In this document: piece by piece, positions 8,497-17,232 of the stretch
Layout: each line of letters begins with the position of its first letter
How positions within the stretch are numbered: the first letter of the stretch is position 1
Source of the DNA: RH-AL1 sp965214415
GTDB lineage: Bacteria > Pseudomonadota > Alphaproteobacteria > Rhizobiales > Beijerinckiaceae
Length of the DNA: 64,000 bases
Reading direction: 5' to 3'
NCBI GenBank assembly: GCA_965214415.1
Contig: CBDCBQ010000003.1
Location: 2,418,001 to 2,482,000, forward strand
Position numbers and translations under genes: made by a program
The notes under the pieces: generated by a model
What the model saw: the letters and a program-made list of their open reading frames with translations, nothing else
Told to the model about the DNA's origin: nothing
The model's database searches: none

Positions 8497-9516
8497 TCAA
8501 GCGAACTTGCGCGTCAGCTTGGCGACGACGCCCTCGATCGTCTCGCCGTCGGCGCGGGCGGAGAAGGTGAGCGCCATGCGGTGCTTCAGCACGGGATTGG
8601 CGAGCGCCACGACATCGTCGAGCGAAGGCGACAGCCGGCCGGAGACGAGGGCGCGGGCGCGCGAGGCGAGCATCAGCGCCTGCGCGGCGCGCGGCCCCGG
8701 GCCCCAGGAGATCGACTTGGTGATCGCGGCATCGCCCTCGCCGGGGCGGGCGGAGCGGACAATATCGAGGATCGCCTCCACGACGCTCTCGCCAACCGGC
8801 AGCCGACGCACGAGCCGCTGTGTCGCCTGCAGGTCCTCCGCGCTCATCGCCGCCTTGGCGACGGCCTGGTGCTCGCCCGTGGTCTCGATGAGGATACGCT
8901 TCTCCGCGGCGCGGTCGGGATAAGTGACGTCGATCTGCATGAGGAAACGATCGAGCTGCGCCTCGGGCAGCGGGTAGGTCCCCTCCTGCTCGATCGGGTT
9001 TTGCGTCGCCAGGACGTGGAACGGGGCCGGGAGGTCGTGCCGCTCGCCGGCGACCGACACGTGGTACTCCTGCATCGCCTGCAGCAGCGCCGATTGCGTG
9101 CGCGGGCTGGCGCGGTTGATCTCGTCGGCCATCAGGAGCTGCGCGAAGATCGGCCCCTTCATGAACTTGAAGCTGCGCTTGTGGTCGACGCTCTCTTCCA
9201 GGATCTCGGACCCCAGAATGTCGGCTGGCATCAGGTCCGGCGTGAACTGGACGCGGCGAGCGTCGAGGCCGAGCACGGTCCCGAGCGTATCGACGAGCTT
9301 GGTCTTGGCGAGGCCCGGCACGCCGACAAGAAGGCCGTGGCCGCCGGCGAGCAGCGTGACCAGCACCTCCTCGACCACCTGCTGCTGGCCGAAGATCACC
9401 ATGCCGATCGCCGCCCGCGCCGCCGCGACCCGGTCGAGCGCGACCTCGGCGTTGCGTGCGACCGCGGCTTCGAGCGAGGTGGCGTTCGCAGCCGACGTGC
9501 CGGTGGCTTGGACCAT
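8497..9516 (-). CDS. MoxR-family AAA+ ATPase
   Basis: AAA+ ATPase of the MoxR branch, 339 residues, cytoplasmic, thought to act as an oligomeric chaperone for its von Willebrand partners. Walker A is GVPGLAKT, Walker B is LLMADEIN followed by RASPRTQSALLQAMQE, sensor 1 is VLATQNPIEQEGTYPLPEAQ, and the C-terminal lid contains the conserved PSLDDV segment. First gene of the operon with DUF58 and DUF4159. The 89-base gap to the divergent DUF1285 gene must hold both promoters; it contains a nearly direct repeat of GGGGATTA but no clear operator. Confidence 0.95.
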   Translation of the reverse strand: MVQATGTSAANATSLEAAVARNAEVALDRVAAARAAIGMVIFGQQQVVEEVLVTLLAGGHGLLVGVPGLAKTKLVDTLGTVLGLDARRVQFTPDLMPADILGSEILEESVDHKRSFKFMKGPIFAQLLMADEINRASPRTQSALLQAMQEYHVSVAGERHDLPAPFHVLATQNPIEQEGTYPLPEAQLDRFLMQIDVTYPDRAAEKRILIETTGEHQAVAKAAMSAEDLQATQRLVRRLPVGESVVEAILDIVRSARPGEGDAAITKSISWGPGPRAAQALMLASRARALVSGRLSPSLDDVVALANPVLKHRMALTFSARADGETIEGVVAKLTRKFA

Positions 9517-9605
9517 GGACGGAGCGCTCCTTGGGGATTACCTGGGGGATTAGTGGCGGCGAGACGGGATGTCTGCCGGAGTCTCCCGGATTTTGGGTTC
9601 AGATT

Positions 9606-10187
9606 ATGGCTGAGAACGACGCGCAGGAGAAGGCGGCCGATGCGCCCGCCGCGCGCCTGACGAGCCTCGCGGCCGCGGTCGGTGCGACGAAGCTTCGCGG
9701 CCCGGCTCCAGTCGACAAGTGGCACCCGCCCTATTGCGGCGAGATCGACATGCGGATCGCGGCCGAGGGGACGTGGTTTTACGCGGGCACGCCGATCCTG
9801 CGCCCGGCGATGGTGCAGCTGTTTTCCGGCATCCTGCGCAAGGACCCCGAGCGCTACGTGCTTGTCACGCCGGTCGAATGCGTCGGCATCGTCGTCGACG
9901 ACGTCCCCTTCGTCGCAGTCGCCATGGAGGCGGAGGCCGGCGCGCTGCGCTTCGTCACGAACCTCGGCGACGAGGTGACGGCCGGCGACGAGCATCCGAT
10001 GCGGTTCACGGTCGAGGCCGACGGCGGGGTGAAGCCATACGTTCACGTCCGCGGCGGGCTGTGGGCGCGTCTGACCCGGACACTGGCGATCGATCTGCTC
10101 GACCGCGTCGAGGAGCGCGACGCGGCAATCGGCATCGCCACCGGTGGCGCGTTCTTTACGATCGACCAAGCCGGGAAGGCCGCGTGA
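9606..10187 (+). CDS. DUF1285 domain protein
   Basis: Conserved hypothetical protein of 193 residues, cytoplasmic, with no signal peptide or membrane helix. DUF1285 is recognised by WHPPYCGEIDMRIAAEGTWFY near residue 40 and the ending DRVEERD...GAFF. The frame is open far upstream; the ATG at 9606 is chosen because the family begins there. It overlaps the next gene, a Nudix hydrolase, by four bases (GTGA) and opens a four-gene operon with DUF6111 and the CCA-adding enzyme. Divergence from a MoxR operon is a common arrangement in this order. Function unknown. Confidence 0.85.
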   Translation: MAENDAQEKAADAPAARLTSLAAAVGATKLRGPAPVDKWHPPYCGEIDMRIAAEGTWFYAGTPILRPAMVQLFSGILRKDPERYVLVTPVECVGIVVDDVPFVAVAMEAEAGALRFVTNLGDEVTAGDEHPMRFTVEADGGVKPYVHVRGGLWARLTRTLAIDLLDRVEERDAAIGIATGGAFFTIDQAGKAA

Positions 10188-10855
10188 ACGTGCGCCCGGC
10201 CCCGCCGCCGGCTCCCACCTTCGGAGCGAACGAGGTATTTGCCCGCGTCCGCGAGCGGATCGCCCCGGAACTTCCGGTCGACGCGCTCGATCGCGCGGTG
10301 ACGCCGCTGCATGGCGACCACATCCTCAACGCCTGGACCGTCACGCCGGATTTCTTGACGACGGTGCGTACGGCGGCGGTGCTCGTAGGCCTGGTCGAGC
10401 GACCGGACGGGCTCCGCCTGCTGCTGACGCAGCGCACGGCAGGCCTGCGCGATCACGCCGGCCAGGTCGCGTTTCCCGGCGGCAAGATGGACCCGGAGGA
10501 TGCTTCGCCCGCCGCGACGGCGCTGCGCGAAGCGAACGAGGAGATCGGCCTGCCGGCGGACGCGGTCGAGGTCATCGGCTACCTCGAGCCTTATCTCACG
10601 CGCACCGGCTTTCGCATCGTGCCGGTCATCGCCCGCGTGACGCCGCCGTTTGATCTCGTCCTGAATCCCGCCGAGGTCGTCGAGGCATTCGAGGTGCCAT
10701 TCGCCTTCCTGATGAGCGAGGCGAACCATCAGCTGAAGGAGCGCACCTGGAAGGACGTCACCTGGCAGTTCTACGCCTTCGAGCACGACGGACGCAGCAT
10801 CTGGGGCATCACGGCCGGCATGATCCGCGGCCTCTTCGAAAGGCTCTACCTGTGA
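10184..10855 (+). CDS. CoA pyrophosphatase-type Nudix hydrolase
   Basis: Nudix hydrolase of the YeaB/NudL type, expected to cleave coenzyme A to 4'-phosphopantetheine and ADP. The UPF0035 motif specific to this branch is present (LLTQRTAGLRDHAGQVAFPG) and runs into a Nudix box ending ALREANEEIGL. The product is 223 residues if the GTG overlapping the DUF1285 stop is used; a second GTG lies two codons later. Translational coupling with DUF1285 and DUF6111 suggests they are made together, though no shared pathway is known. Confidence 0.88.
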   Translation: MNVRPAPPPAPTFGANEVFARVRERIAPELPVDALDRAVTPLHGDHILNAWTVTPDFLTTVRTAAVLVGLVERPDGLRLLLTQRTAGLRDHAGQVAFPGGKMDPEDASPAATALREANEEIGLPADAVEVIGYLEPYLTRTGFRIVPVIARVTPPFDLVLNPAEVVEAFEVPFAFLMSEANHQLKERTWKDVTWQFYAFEHDGRSIWGITAGMIRGLFERLYL

Positions 10856-10907
10856 CGGGCGCCATTCTTCCAAGGGGTGCCATGCGTCCCTTCTCCGGCA
10901 CCGCCTG

Positions 10908-11168
10908 ATGGCGCGGGCGCTCACCGAGCCGCTCGTCTTCTTCACCGTGCCATTCGCGCTCTATGTCGCCGTTCTCCTCGTGCAGCTCATCAATCCGTTC
11001 GACATCGACCGCTGGACGCGCCGCGTGGTGCTGCCGCTGATGCTCGCCGGCCTCGTGCTCGCCGTCGGCAGCATCGTCGCGGTCGGCGTGCTCGCGCCGC
11101 GTTACGAGGGCGGCTACGTGCCGGCGCACGAGGAGAACGGCCGCATCGTGCCGGGCCGCATGCAATGA
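10908..11168 (+). CDS. DUF6111 small membrane protein
   Basis: Predicted inner-membrane protein of 86 residues with two helices: about 9-28 (VFFTVPFALYVAVLLVQLI) and about 40-64 (VVLPLMLAGLVLAVGSIVAVGVL), followed by an acidic tail on the same side as the N-terminus. It resembles DUF6111 proteins, which lie between the CoA-type Nudix gene and the CCA-adding enzyme gene in related genomes, exactly as here. It overlaps the next gene by four bases (ATGA). No biochemical role is known. Confidence 0.82.
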   Translation: MARALTEPLVFFTVPFALYVAVLLVQLINPFDIDRWTRRVVLPLMLAGLVLAVGSIVAVGVLAPRYEGGYVPAHEENGRIVPGRMQ

Positions 11169-12400
11169 CTCGCGACGCCCGCGAGCTGCTCGACGTCAAG
11201 CCGCTGGCCCGCGCTCTCGCCCTTCTCGACGGCAACGGCGAGGAGGCGCGCGTGGTCGGCGGCGCCGTGCGCAACGCGCTGATGGGCCGTCTTGTCGCCG
11301 ACTACGACATCGCGACGACGGCGACGCCCGACGTCGTCATCGCTCGTGCGAAGGCGGCGGGGCTGCGGACGATACCGACCGGCATCGCGCACGGCACGGT
11401 GACGCTGCTCGTCGGGGGACGCCCGTTCGAGGTGACGACGTTGCGCGAGGATATCGACACCGACGGCCGCCACGCGACGGTCCGCTTCGGGCGAGATTTC
11501 GCGCAAGACGCGCTGCGCCGCGACTTCACGATCAACGCGCTGTCGATGGGGCCGGACGGCGAGATCCACGACTACGCCAGCGGCCGCGACGACATCGACG
11601 CGCGTCGCGTGCGCTTCATCGGCAAGCCCGAGACGCGCATCCGCGAGGACTATCTGCGCATCCTGCGTTTCTTTCGGTTCTCCGCCGAGTACGCCGAGGG
11701 ACCGCTCGACGCGGAAGGTCTCGCCGCGGCGATCCGCGAGCGCGACGGCCTTGCACGACTGTCCCGCGAGCGGGTCCGGCAGGAGCTGCTGAAGCTGCTG
11801 ATGGCGCCCCGCGCCGCGCCGATCGTCGAGGCGATCTCGGAGGCCGGGCTGCTCGGCCCTCTGCTGCAGGCCGTGCCGCAGCCGCGCCGCCTCGCGCGGC
11901 TGCTCGCGTTCGCGCCGGAGGCCGATGCCGTGCTGCGGCTCGCCGCGCTGGCGACGATCGTCGTCGAGGATGCGACGCGCCTGCGCGATCGCCTGCGCCT
12001 TTCGAACGCCGAGGCGGATCGGCTCGAGGGCGCGGCGCGGACGCTGGCTCCCTTGCACGGCCACGACATGGCACCGGCGCCGGACATCCTGCGCGGGCTC
12101 CTCTTCGATCACGGTCGAGGCGCCGCCACAGGCGGGCTGGCGCTGGCCGCGGCGGCGGCGCGCGAGGGTGGCGAGGAGGGGTGGCGCAAGGCCGCGCGCT
12201 TTCTGGCTGACACGCCGGAGCCGCACCTCCCCTTTTCGGGCGCCGACCTGATCGCGCGCGGCATCCAACCCGGCAGGGCGCTGGGCGAGGCGCTCAAGCG
12301 CCTTCAGGCCGCCTGGATCCGCGACGGCTTCCCGAAGGATCCGCGCCGGTTGGCGGAGCTTCTCGCGACGGTGACGGACGACGGCGCAGAGGCCAATTGA
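11165..12400 (+). CDS. cca: CCA-adding tRNA nucleotidyltransferase
   Basis: Adds or repairs the 3' CCA end of tRNAs in the cytoplasm. The class II nucleotidyltransferase signature is intact: VVGGAVRN near residue 35, the metal-binding DYDIATTATPD, then FEVTTLREDIDTDGRHA and the RRDFTINAL block. A C-terminal helical tRNA-binding region follows. It is 411 residues long, normal for the family. The frame is open upstream through the DUF6111 gene, but the ATG overlapping that gene's stop (ATGA) gives the standard N-terminus. Last gene of the four-gene DUF1285 operon. Confidence 0.95.
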   Translation: MTRDARELLDVKPLARALALLDGNGEEARVVGGAVRNALMGRLVADYDIATTATPDVVIARAKAAGLRTIPTGIAHGTVTLLVGGRPFEVTTLREDIDTDGRHATVRFGRDFAQDALRRDFTINALSMGPDGEIHDYASGRDDIDARRVRFIGKPETRIREDYLRILRFFRFSAEYAEGPLDAEGLAAAIRERDGLARLSRERVRQELLKLLMAPRAAPIVEAISEAGLLGPLLQAVPQPRRLARLLAFAPEADAVLRLAALATIVVEDATRLRDRLRLSNAEADRLEGAARTLAPLHGHDMAPAPDILRGLLFDHGRGAATGGLALAAAAAREGGEEGWRKAARFLADTPEPHLPFSGADLIARGIQPGRALGEALKRLQAAWIRDGFPKDPRRLAELLATVTDDGAEAN

Positions 12401-12406
12401 GGCGAC

Positions 12407-12862
12407 TCAGACCTCGCCGATCGGCCTGAAGTCGAGCAGCGCCTTGATCCGTCTGGACAGCGCCTCGCGCACCTCGCGGTAGGCTTCGAGCCGGCGCTCG
12501 CGCGAGCCCTCGACGGCGGTCGGGTCGATCGTCGGCCAATAGAGGACATCGCAGGCGAGCGTGCGGGTGAACTCCAGCGCCTTGTGGTGCGCCTCCGGCG
12601 ACAGCGTCACGATGAGGTCGAACGAGGAATCCTCGAGGTCCTCGAACGTGTGCGGAACGTGCTTGGTGATGTCGACGCCGACCTCGTCCATGATGGCGGC
12701 GGCAAAGCCGTCCGGCTCGCCGCCCCGCACACCGGCCGAGGCGACATAGATCTCGCGGCCGAAGTAGAGCTTGGTCAGCCCCTCCGCCATCGGCGAGCGC
12801 ACGGCATTGAAGGAGCAGGAAAAGAGGATCGCTCCCGGCCGACGAAGGAGCGGGCCGGTCAT
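12407..12862 (-). CDS. Low-molecular-weight tyrosine phosphatase / arsenate-reductase-like protein
   Basis: Small cytoplasmic phosphatase fold of 151 residues. The catalytic loop C-x5-R is CSFNAVRS (Cys16, Arg22), and the general-acid aspartate is probably Asp113 in WPTIDP. The family includes both protein-tyrosine phosphatases and thioredoxin-linked arsenate reductases; the extra cysteines needed by the latter are not obvious, so phosphatase is preferred. It is the last gene of a hisD-UPF0262-phosphatase operon, a gene order conserved in this bacterial order, and starts 29 bases after UPF0262. Substrate unknown. Confidence 0.85.
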   Translation of the reverse strand: MTGPLLRRPGAILFSCSFNAVRSPMAEGLTKLYFGREIYVASAGVRGGEPDGFAAAIMDEVGVDITKHVPHTFEDLEDSSFDLIVTLSPEAHHKALEFTRTLACDVLYWPTIDPTAVEGSRERRLEAYREVREALSRRIKALLDFRPIGEV

Positions 12863-12891
12863 CGAGCGAGGGTCCCGCGCCTCGCCACGCG

Positions 12892-13371
12892 TCAGCCCTT
12901 CCAGTGCAGCGCGGTGATCAACGTAAATAGGCGGCGCGCGGTGTCGTTATCGCAGTCGATCTTGCCAGACAACCGCTCGAGAAGAAGGTCGGCGCCCTCG
13001 TTGTGGAGGCCGCGCCGGCCCATGTCGATCGCCTCGATCTGCGCCGCCGTCTGTGTGCGGATCGCGTCGTAATAGCTCTCGCAGATCATGAAATAGTCGC
13101 GCAGGATCCGCTTGAACGGCGTCAGCGACAGGATGTGCACGGCCTTCTGCTCGCCGTCGGCGCCGGCGATGTCGAGCATCAGCTTGGCCTCGTGCAAGGA
13201 GATCGTGAGGTCGTAGGGTCCCGCGTCCTTGCCCGGTAGTCCGAACTCGTTCTCCTCGATGAGATCGTAGACCGCGATCTGGCGCTCGTGCTCCTGGTCG
13301 GGCGTGCCGATGCCGATGGAATCGCCGTCGAGAACGACCGACTTCAGGCGATCCTTCTTGTCCTCGCTCAT
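12892..13371 (-). CDS. UPF0262 family protein
   Basis: Conserved 159-residue cytoplasmic protein of unknown function. It is recognised by the segments ERQIAVYDLIEENEF and LSLTPFKRILRDYFMICESY and the ending CDNDTARRLFTLI. The frame is open well upstream inside hisD, but the ATG overlapping the hisD stop by four bases gives the family's usual N-terminus (MSEDKKDRL). It is translationally coupled to hisD and followed by a small phosphatase gene. This order recurs in related bacteria, but nothing links the protein to histidine synthesis beyond position. Confidence 0.9.
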   Translation of the reverse strand: MSEDKKDRLKSVVLDGDSIGIGTPDQEHERQIAVYDLIEENEFGLPGKDAGPYDLTISLHEAKLMLDIAGADGEQKAVHILSLTPFKRILRDYFMICESYYDAIRTQTAAQIEAIDMGRRGLHNEGADLLLERLSGKIDCDNDTARRLFTLITALHWKG

Positions 13372-14693
13372 GCGGCGCCGCGCGTGTACGCGGCCGCCGG
13401 ACGCTGGCCAAGCCGCATGGCGACCGAACGCGCATGGGCGCCGAGACCTTCGGCCTCGCCGAGCGTGACCGCGGCGGGCCCGATCGCCGCTAGGCTCTCG
13501 GGGCTGCATTTCAGGATCGAGGTTTTCTTCATGAAGTCGAGCACGTTGAGGCCGGACGAGAAGCGCGCCGAGCGGGCCGTCGGCAGCACGTGGTTCGACC
13601 CGCCGACATAGTCGCCGACGGCCTCGGGCGTGTGGCCGCCGATGAAGATCGCGCCGGCGTTGCGGATCGCGCCCGCGAGCGCGTCCTCGTCGACCGCGAT
13701 GATCTCGAGGTGCTCGGGCGCCAGCCTGTCGGCGAGCGGGATCGCCGCCGCGAGCGACGGCACGATGACGATCGCGCCGTAATCGCGCCAGCTCGCCCCG
13801 GCGATTTTTCCGCGAGGCAGGGTCTGAAGCTGCGCCACGACCTCGCGCTCGACGGCATCCGCCAAGCGAGGATCGTCGGTGATGAGGATCGCCTGTGCCG
13901 CCTCGTCGTGCTCGGCCTGCGCGAGCAGGTCGGCGGCGATCCACTCGGGATCCGCCGTCCGGTCGGCGAGGATCAGCACCTCGGAAGGGCCTGCGATCAT
14001 GTCGATGCCGACTGTGCCGAACACCTGCCGCTTGGCCGCCGCCACATAGGCGTTGCCGGGCCCCATGATCTTCATCACCGGCGCGACCGTCGCGGTGCCA
14101 TAGGCAAGCGCCGCGATCGCCTGCGCGCCGCCGACCCGATAGATCTCGTCGACCCCGGCGAGGTCGGCCGCGGCCAGCACCAGCGGATTGATCCGCCCGT
14201 CCGGTGCCGGCACGACCATGACCAGACGCTCGCAGCCGACGACCTTGGCCGGGACCGCGTTCATCAGCACGGACGAGGGATAAGCCGCCGTGCCGCCCGG
14301 CACGTAGAGCCCGACCGCCTGGATCGCCGTCCAGCGCCAGCCGAGCTCGACGCCGAGCGAGTCGGTGAAGCGCAGATCTTCAGGCTTCTGCCGAAGGTGG
14401 AAACTCTCGACGCGCGCATGCGCGAGCTTCAGCGCGGCCATGTCCTCGGCGCGACAGGCGACCTTGGCGGCGGCGATCTCGGCGCCCGTGATCCGCAGAC
14501 CGAGAGCCGCGAGATCGACCCGGTCGAATTGCTTCGAGTAGCGCAGGAGCGCCGCGTCGCCGTCGTCCCGCACGCCCCGAATGATCGCGCGCACGGCTTG
14601 GTCGACGTCCTCCGACACCTCGCGCTTGGTCGCGAGCAACGCCTTGAACGCGTGCTCGAAATCAGGGCTCTCGCTATCGAGCCGAAGCGGCAT
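13368..14693 (-). CDS. hisD: Histidinol dehydrogenase
   Basis: Zinc- and NAD-dependent enzyme that carries out the last two steps of histidine synthesis, from L-histidinol to L-histidine, in the cytoplasm. The 441-residue length is normal. Conserved blocks include GLYVPGGTAAYPSSVLMN, the zinc ligand region LLAQAEHDEAAQAILIT and DRLAPEHLEI. The frame is open 79 codons further, but the ATG at 14693 has GGAGA eight bases upstream and matches the family. It heads an operon with UPF0262 and a small phosphatase; no other his gene is adjacent. Confidence 0.96.
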   Translation of the reverse strand: MPLRLDSESPDFEHAFKALLATKREVSEDVDQAVRAIIRGVRDDGDAALLRYSKQFDRVDLAALGLRITGAEIAAAKVACRAEDMAALKLAHARVESFHLRQKPEDLRFTDSLGVELGWRWTAIQAVGLYVPGGTAAYPSSVLMNAVPAKVVGCERLVMVVPAPDGRINPLVLAAADLAGVDEIYRVGGAQAIAALAYGTATVAPVMKIMGPGNAYVAAAKRQVFGTVGIDMIAGPSEVLILADRTADPEWIAADLLAQAEHDEAAQAILITDDPRLADAVEREVVAQLQTLPRGKIAGASWRDYGAIVIVPSLAAAIPLADRLAPEHLEIIAVDEDALAGAIRNAGAIFIGGHTPEAVGDYVGGSNHVLPTARSARFSSGLNVLDFMKKTSILKCSPESLAAIGPAAVTLGEAEGLGAHARSVAMRLGQRPAAAYTRGAA

Positions 14694-14819
14694 CGAAGGG
14701 TCTCCAGACGGGCCGAGGAATGGTCGATCCTCCTTAGCCTTCAAGGCCGGTCGAGGGCAATGGCGGAGGTTTTTGCCGGACAACGGGACGAGCATGACCT
14801 CGATTGCAGCGATCCTGCG

Positions 14820-15092
14820 ATGAGTTGGGCTGAGATTGGCTCCGCATCTCAGGCACTGCGGACGATCCTGCAAGTATCGCCGATCACCTCGGCCACGCAC
14901 GCGGCCGCCTCGTTGCTGGCCGAACAGCACGATCTCGCGTTCTGCGATGCCCTGATCGTCGCCTCCGCGCTCGAGGCGACGTGCACGACGCTATTTTCAG
15001 AGGACATGCAGCACGGGATGACGGTCTGGGGGAGCCTGCGGATCGTCAATCCATTCCTGGACGAAAGCGCGACCGGACCAACCTCCGCTTAG
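14820..15092 (+). pseudogene. C-terminal remnant of a VapC-like PIN-domain toxin
   Basis: The C-terminal half of a PIN-domain ribonuclease toxin is clear: MSWAEI..., then TATHAAASLLAEQHDLAFCDALIVASALEA and TLFSEDMQHG, ending LRIVNPF. These carry the usual acidic residues of the second half of the active site (the FCDA and SEDM segments). The first half, with the DTNxLLY strand and first catalytic aspartate, is missing. The sequence before residue 1 reads through but does not resemble a PIN domain, and no VapB-type antitoxin gene lies upstream, where the hisD promoter is. It is therefore a 5'-deleted relic, about 90 residues of a normal ~135. Confidence 0.75.
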
Positions 15093-15183
15093 AAGCCCTG
15101 CTTGCCGCCCAGTGCAAATGCCGCGCTGCGGTACTACCTAGCGACCACGGCATTCGCGCCGCTCGAACAGAGAGATTTCGCCC

Positions 15184-16284
15184 ATGAGCCCAGTGCTGCA
15201 GCCCGTCCGCCTCGGCGGCCTCGAGCTCAAGAACCGCATCGTCATGGCGCCGCTCACCCGCAGCCGCTCCTCCACCGAAGGCGTGCCGCCCGCCTTTGCC
15301 GCCGATTATTACGCGCAGCGCGCCACCGCCGGCCTGATCATCTCGGAGGCGACCAACATCTCGCCGCAGGCGGTGGGCTACGCGTTCACGCCGGGCATCT
15401 GGAGCGAGGCGCAGGTCGAGAGCTGGAAGATCGTGACCGACAAGGTGCACGCCAACGGCGGGGTGATCTTCCTGCAGCTCTGGCACTGTGGGCGCATCTC
15501 GCACCCGGACCTTCAGCCAGACCACAGGCTGCCGGTTTCCGCCTCGGCGATCCAGCCGAAGGGCACCGCGTTCACCGCCGACGGCATGAAGGAGCACGTG
15601 ACGCCGCGCGCGCTCGAGACCGACGAGATCCCCGGCATCATCGAGGACTACCGCAAGGCAACGGCCAACGCGAAGCGGGCCGGCTTCGACGGCGTCGAGG
15701 TGCACTCGGCCAACAACTACCTCCTCGAGCAATTCGTCCGCGACTCGACCAACAAGCGCACCGACCAATACGGCGGCTCGGTCGAGAACCGGCTGCGCTT
15801 CCCGCTCGCGGTCGTCGATGCGGTCTGCCAGGCCTGGGGCGGCAGCGAGGGCGTTGGAATTCGCCTGTCGCCGACGACCACGGCGCCCGGCGAGACGCCG
15901 CTCGACAGCGACACGCAAGGCACTTACGGCGCCTACGTGGACGCGCTGAACGCTCGCAAGCTCGTCTACATCCACGTCATCGAGGGCGTGACCCGCACGA
16001 CCCGCACGTCCGACGCGCTCGAGTTCGACGCATTGCGCAAACGTTTCGAGGGCACCTACATGGGCAATAATCGGATGACGCTCGCCCTCGCGGAGGAAGA
16101 ACTCGCGGATGGCCACGCCGACCTCTTCGCCTTCGGCCGGCCCTTCATCGGCAACCCCGATCTCGTCGAGCGCCTGCGCACGGGCGCCGAACTCGTCGAT
16201 GCGCCGCAAGACACCTACTATGGCGGCGACTGGCATGGCTATTCCGACTGGCCTGGTCTGAATGGGCCGATAACGCTGCGCTGA
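15184..16284 (+). CDS. Old yellow enzyme family alkene reductase (NemA-like)
   Basis: FMN- and NADPH-dependent ene-reductase of 366 residues that would reduce electrophilic C=C bonds, nitro-compounds or N-ethylmaleimide-like substrates in the cytoplasm. It begins with the family's FMN strand (LKNRIVMAPLTRSR), has the QLWHCGR segment, the substrate-binding VHSANNYLLEQF with its His and Asn, RTDQYGGSVENRLRF, and ends with the FGRPFIGNPDL phosphate-binding part. The physiological substrate is unknown. It stands alone, with its own promoter region after the toxin remnant, and converges on the acyltransferase gene with 20 bases between the stops. Confidence 0.92.
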   Translation: MSPVLQPVRLGGLELKNRIVMAPLTRSRSSTEGVPPAFAADYYAQRATAGLIISEATNISPQAVGYAFTPGIWSEAQVESWKIVTDKVHANGGVIFLQLWHCGRISHPDLQPDHRLPVSASAIQPKGTAFTADGMKEHVTPRALETDEIPGIIEDYRKATANAKRAGFDGVEVHSANNYLLEQFVRDSTNKRTDQYGGSVENRLRFPLAVVDAVCQAWGGSEGVGIRLSPTTTAPGETPLDSDTQGTYGAYVDALNARKLVYIHVIEGVTRTTRTSDALEFDALRKRFEGTYMGNNRMTLALAEEELADGHADLFAFGRPFIGNPDLVERLRTGAELVDAPQDTYYGGDWHGYSDWPGLNGPITLR

Positions 16285-16304
16285 GTTGGTTGAACTGCGG
16301 GCGC

Positions 16305-17222
16305 TTACGCTCGCGTCGACGGATCGTCGGGAACGAGCGAGGCGGTATCGCGGTACATCAGCGCGTAATACCACTGGTCGAGCAGCCCGATGATCGCCTG
16401 GCCGAGCAGCGTGTCGAGATGGCGGATCGCCTCGTACACCGTGTCATCGGCGTTGGTGGCCGTCCGCTCGTAGGTAATCGATGGCAGCATGTGTGTCGTG
16501 AAGCGCAAGTCGGGATGGCGCTCGCCATAAAAGGGCACGATGACCGCGCCGGTGCGCATCGCCAGGCGCACGATCTTGCCGATGTTGCCGTCGAACCGTA
16601 GCGGGCGCCCGAACGCCGGCGCGGTGATGCGGCCTTGGAAAATTTCGTCGACCGCGATCCACAGCACGCCGCCGCCGGGCTGCTTGAGACGCGTCAGCGC
16701 GCGGCGCCAGACGAGCGGCGACATCTCGATGAAGTCGGCCGGCATCTCGCGGCGCACCTCCATCACGATATCGGTGCGGCCGGGCTCGGGCGGCGGATCA
16801 TAGATCGCGAATCCGCGCCGCGGCGCGAATCGGAACGCCAGGTCCATGCCCGACAATTCCCAATTGCCGGTGTGGACGAAGGCGAGGATCACCGGCCGAC
16901 CGCTGGCCAGCGCCTCATCGAGGATCTCGACGTTGCTGATCGCGACGCGGCCCTCGTCGACAAGCCGGCGCATGATCGCGAATTCGGCATAGGTGCGCGC
17001 GACCGAGGTCCAAAGGCGCCGCGCCGCGGCATCGAGGGCGGTGGGATCGGCAGCCCAGTCCGGCCGCAGCGCGGCGAACAGCGTGCGGGCGTTGCGGTCG
17101 CTGCCCTTCATCATCGAGCGGGCGAGCGGCGCCACGCAGCCGCCGAAGCCCGATACCAACCCGAGCGGCATGGCACGCAAGGTCTGGAACAATCCCCATT
17201 CGAGATGGCGCCTCAGCTGCAT
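16305..17222 (-). CDS. LpxL/HtrB-like lysophospholipid acyltransferase
   Basis: Membrane-associated acyltransferase of 305 residues related to the lipid A late acyltransferases. The catalytic H-x4-D/E motif is HTGNWE near residue 118, and the WIAVDEIFQG and PAFGRPL segments match the usual acceptor-site region. The N-terminal 25 residues could anchor it. It follows a cytochrome P450 gene by ten bases, so the pair is probably one transcript. With a P450 as partner it may modify a membrane lipid or hopanoid-like compound rather than lipid A; that is inference from the neighbour. Confidence 0.8.
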   Translation of the reverse strand: MQLRRHLEWGLFQTLRAMPLGLVSGFGGCVAPLARSMMKGSDRNARTLFAALRPDWAADPTALDAAARRLWTSVARTYAEFAIMRRLVDEGRVAISNVEILDEALASGRPVILAFVHTGNWELSGMDLAFRFAPRRGFAIYDPPPEPGRTDIVMEVRREMPADFIEMSPLVWRRALTRLKQPGGGVLWIAVDEIFQGRITAPAFGRPLRFDGNIGKIVRLAMRTGAVIVPFYGERHPDLRFTTHMLPSITYERTATNADDTVYEAIRHLDTLLGQAIIGLLDQWYYALMYRDTASLVPDDPSTRA

Positions 17223-17232
17223 CGCGTCTCGC

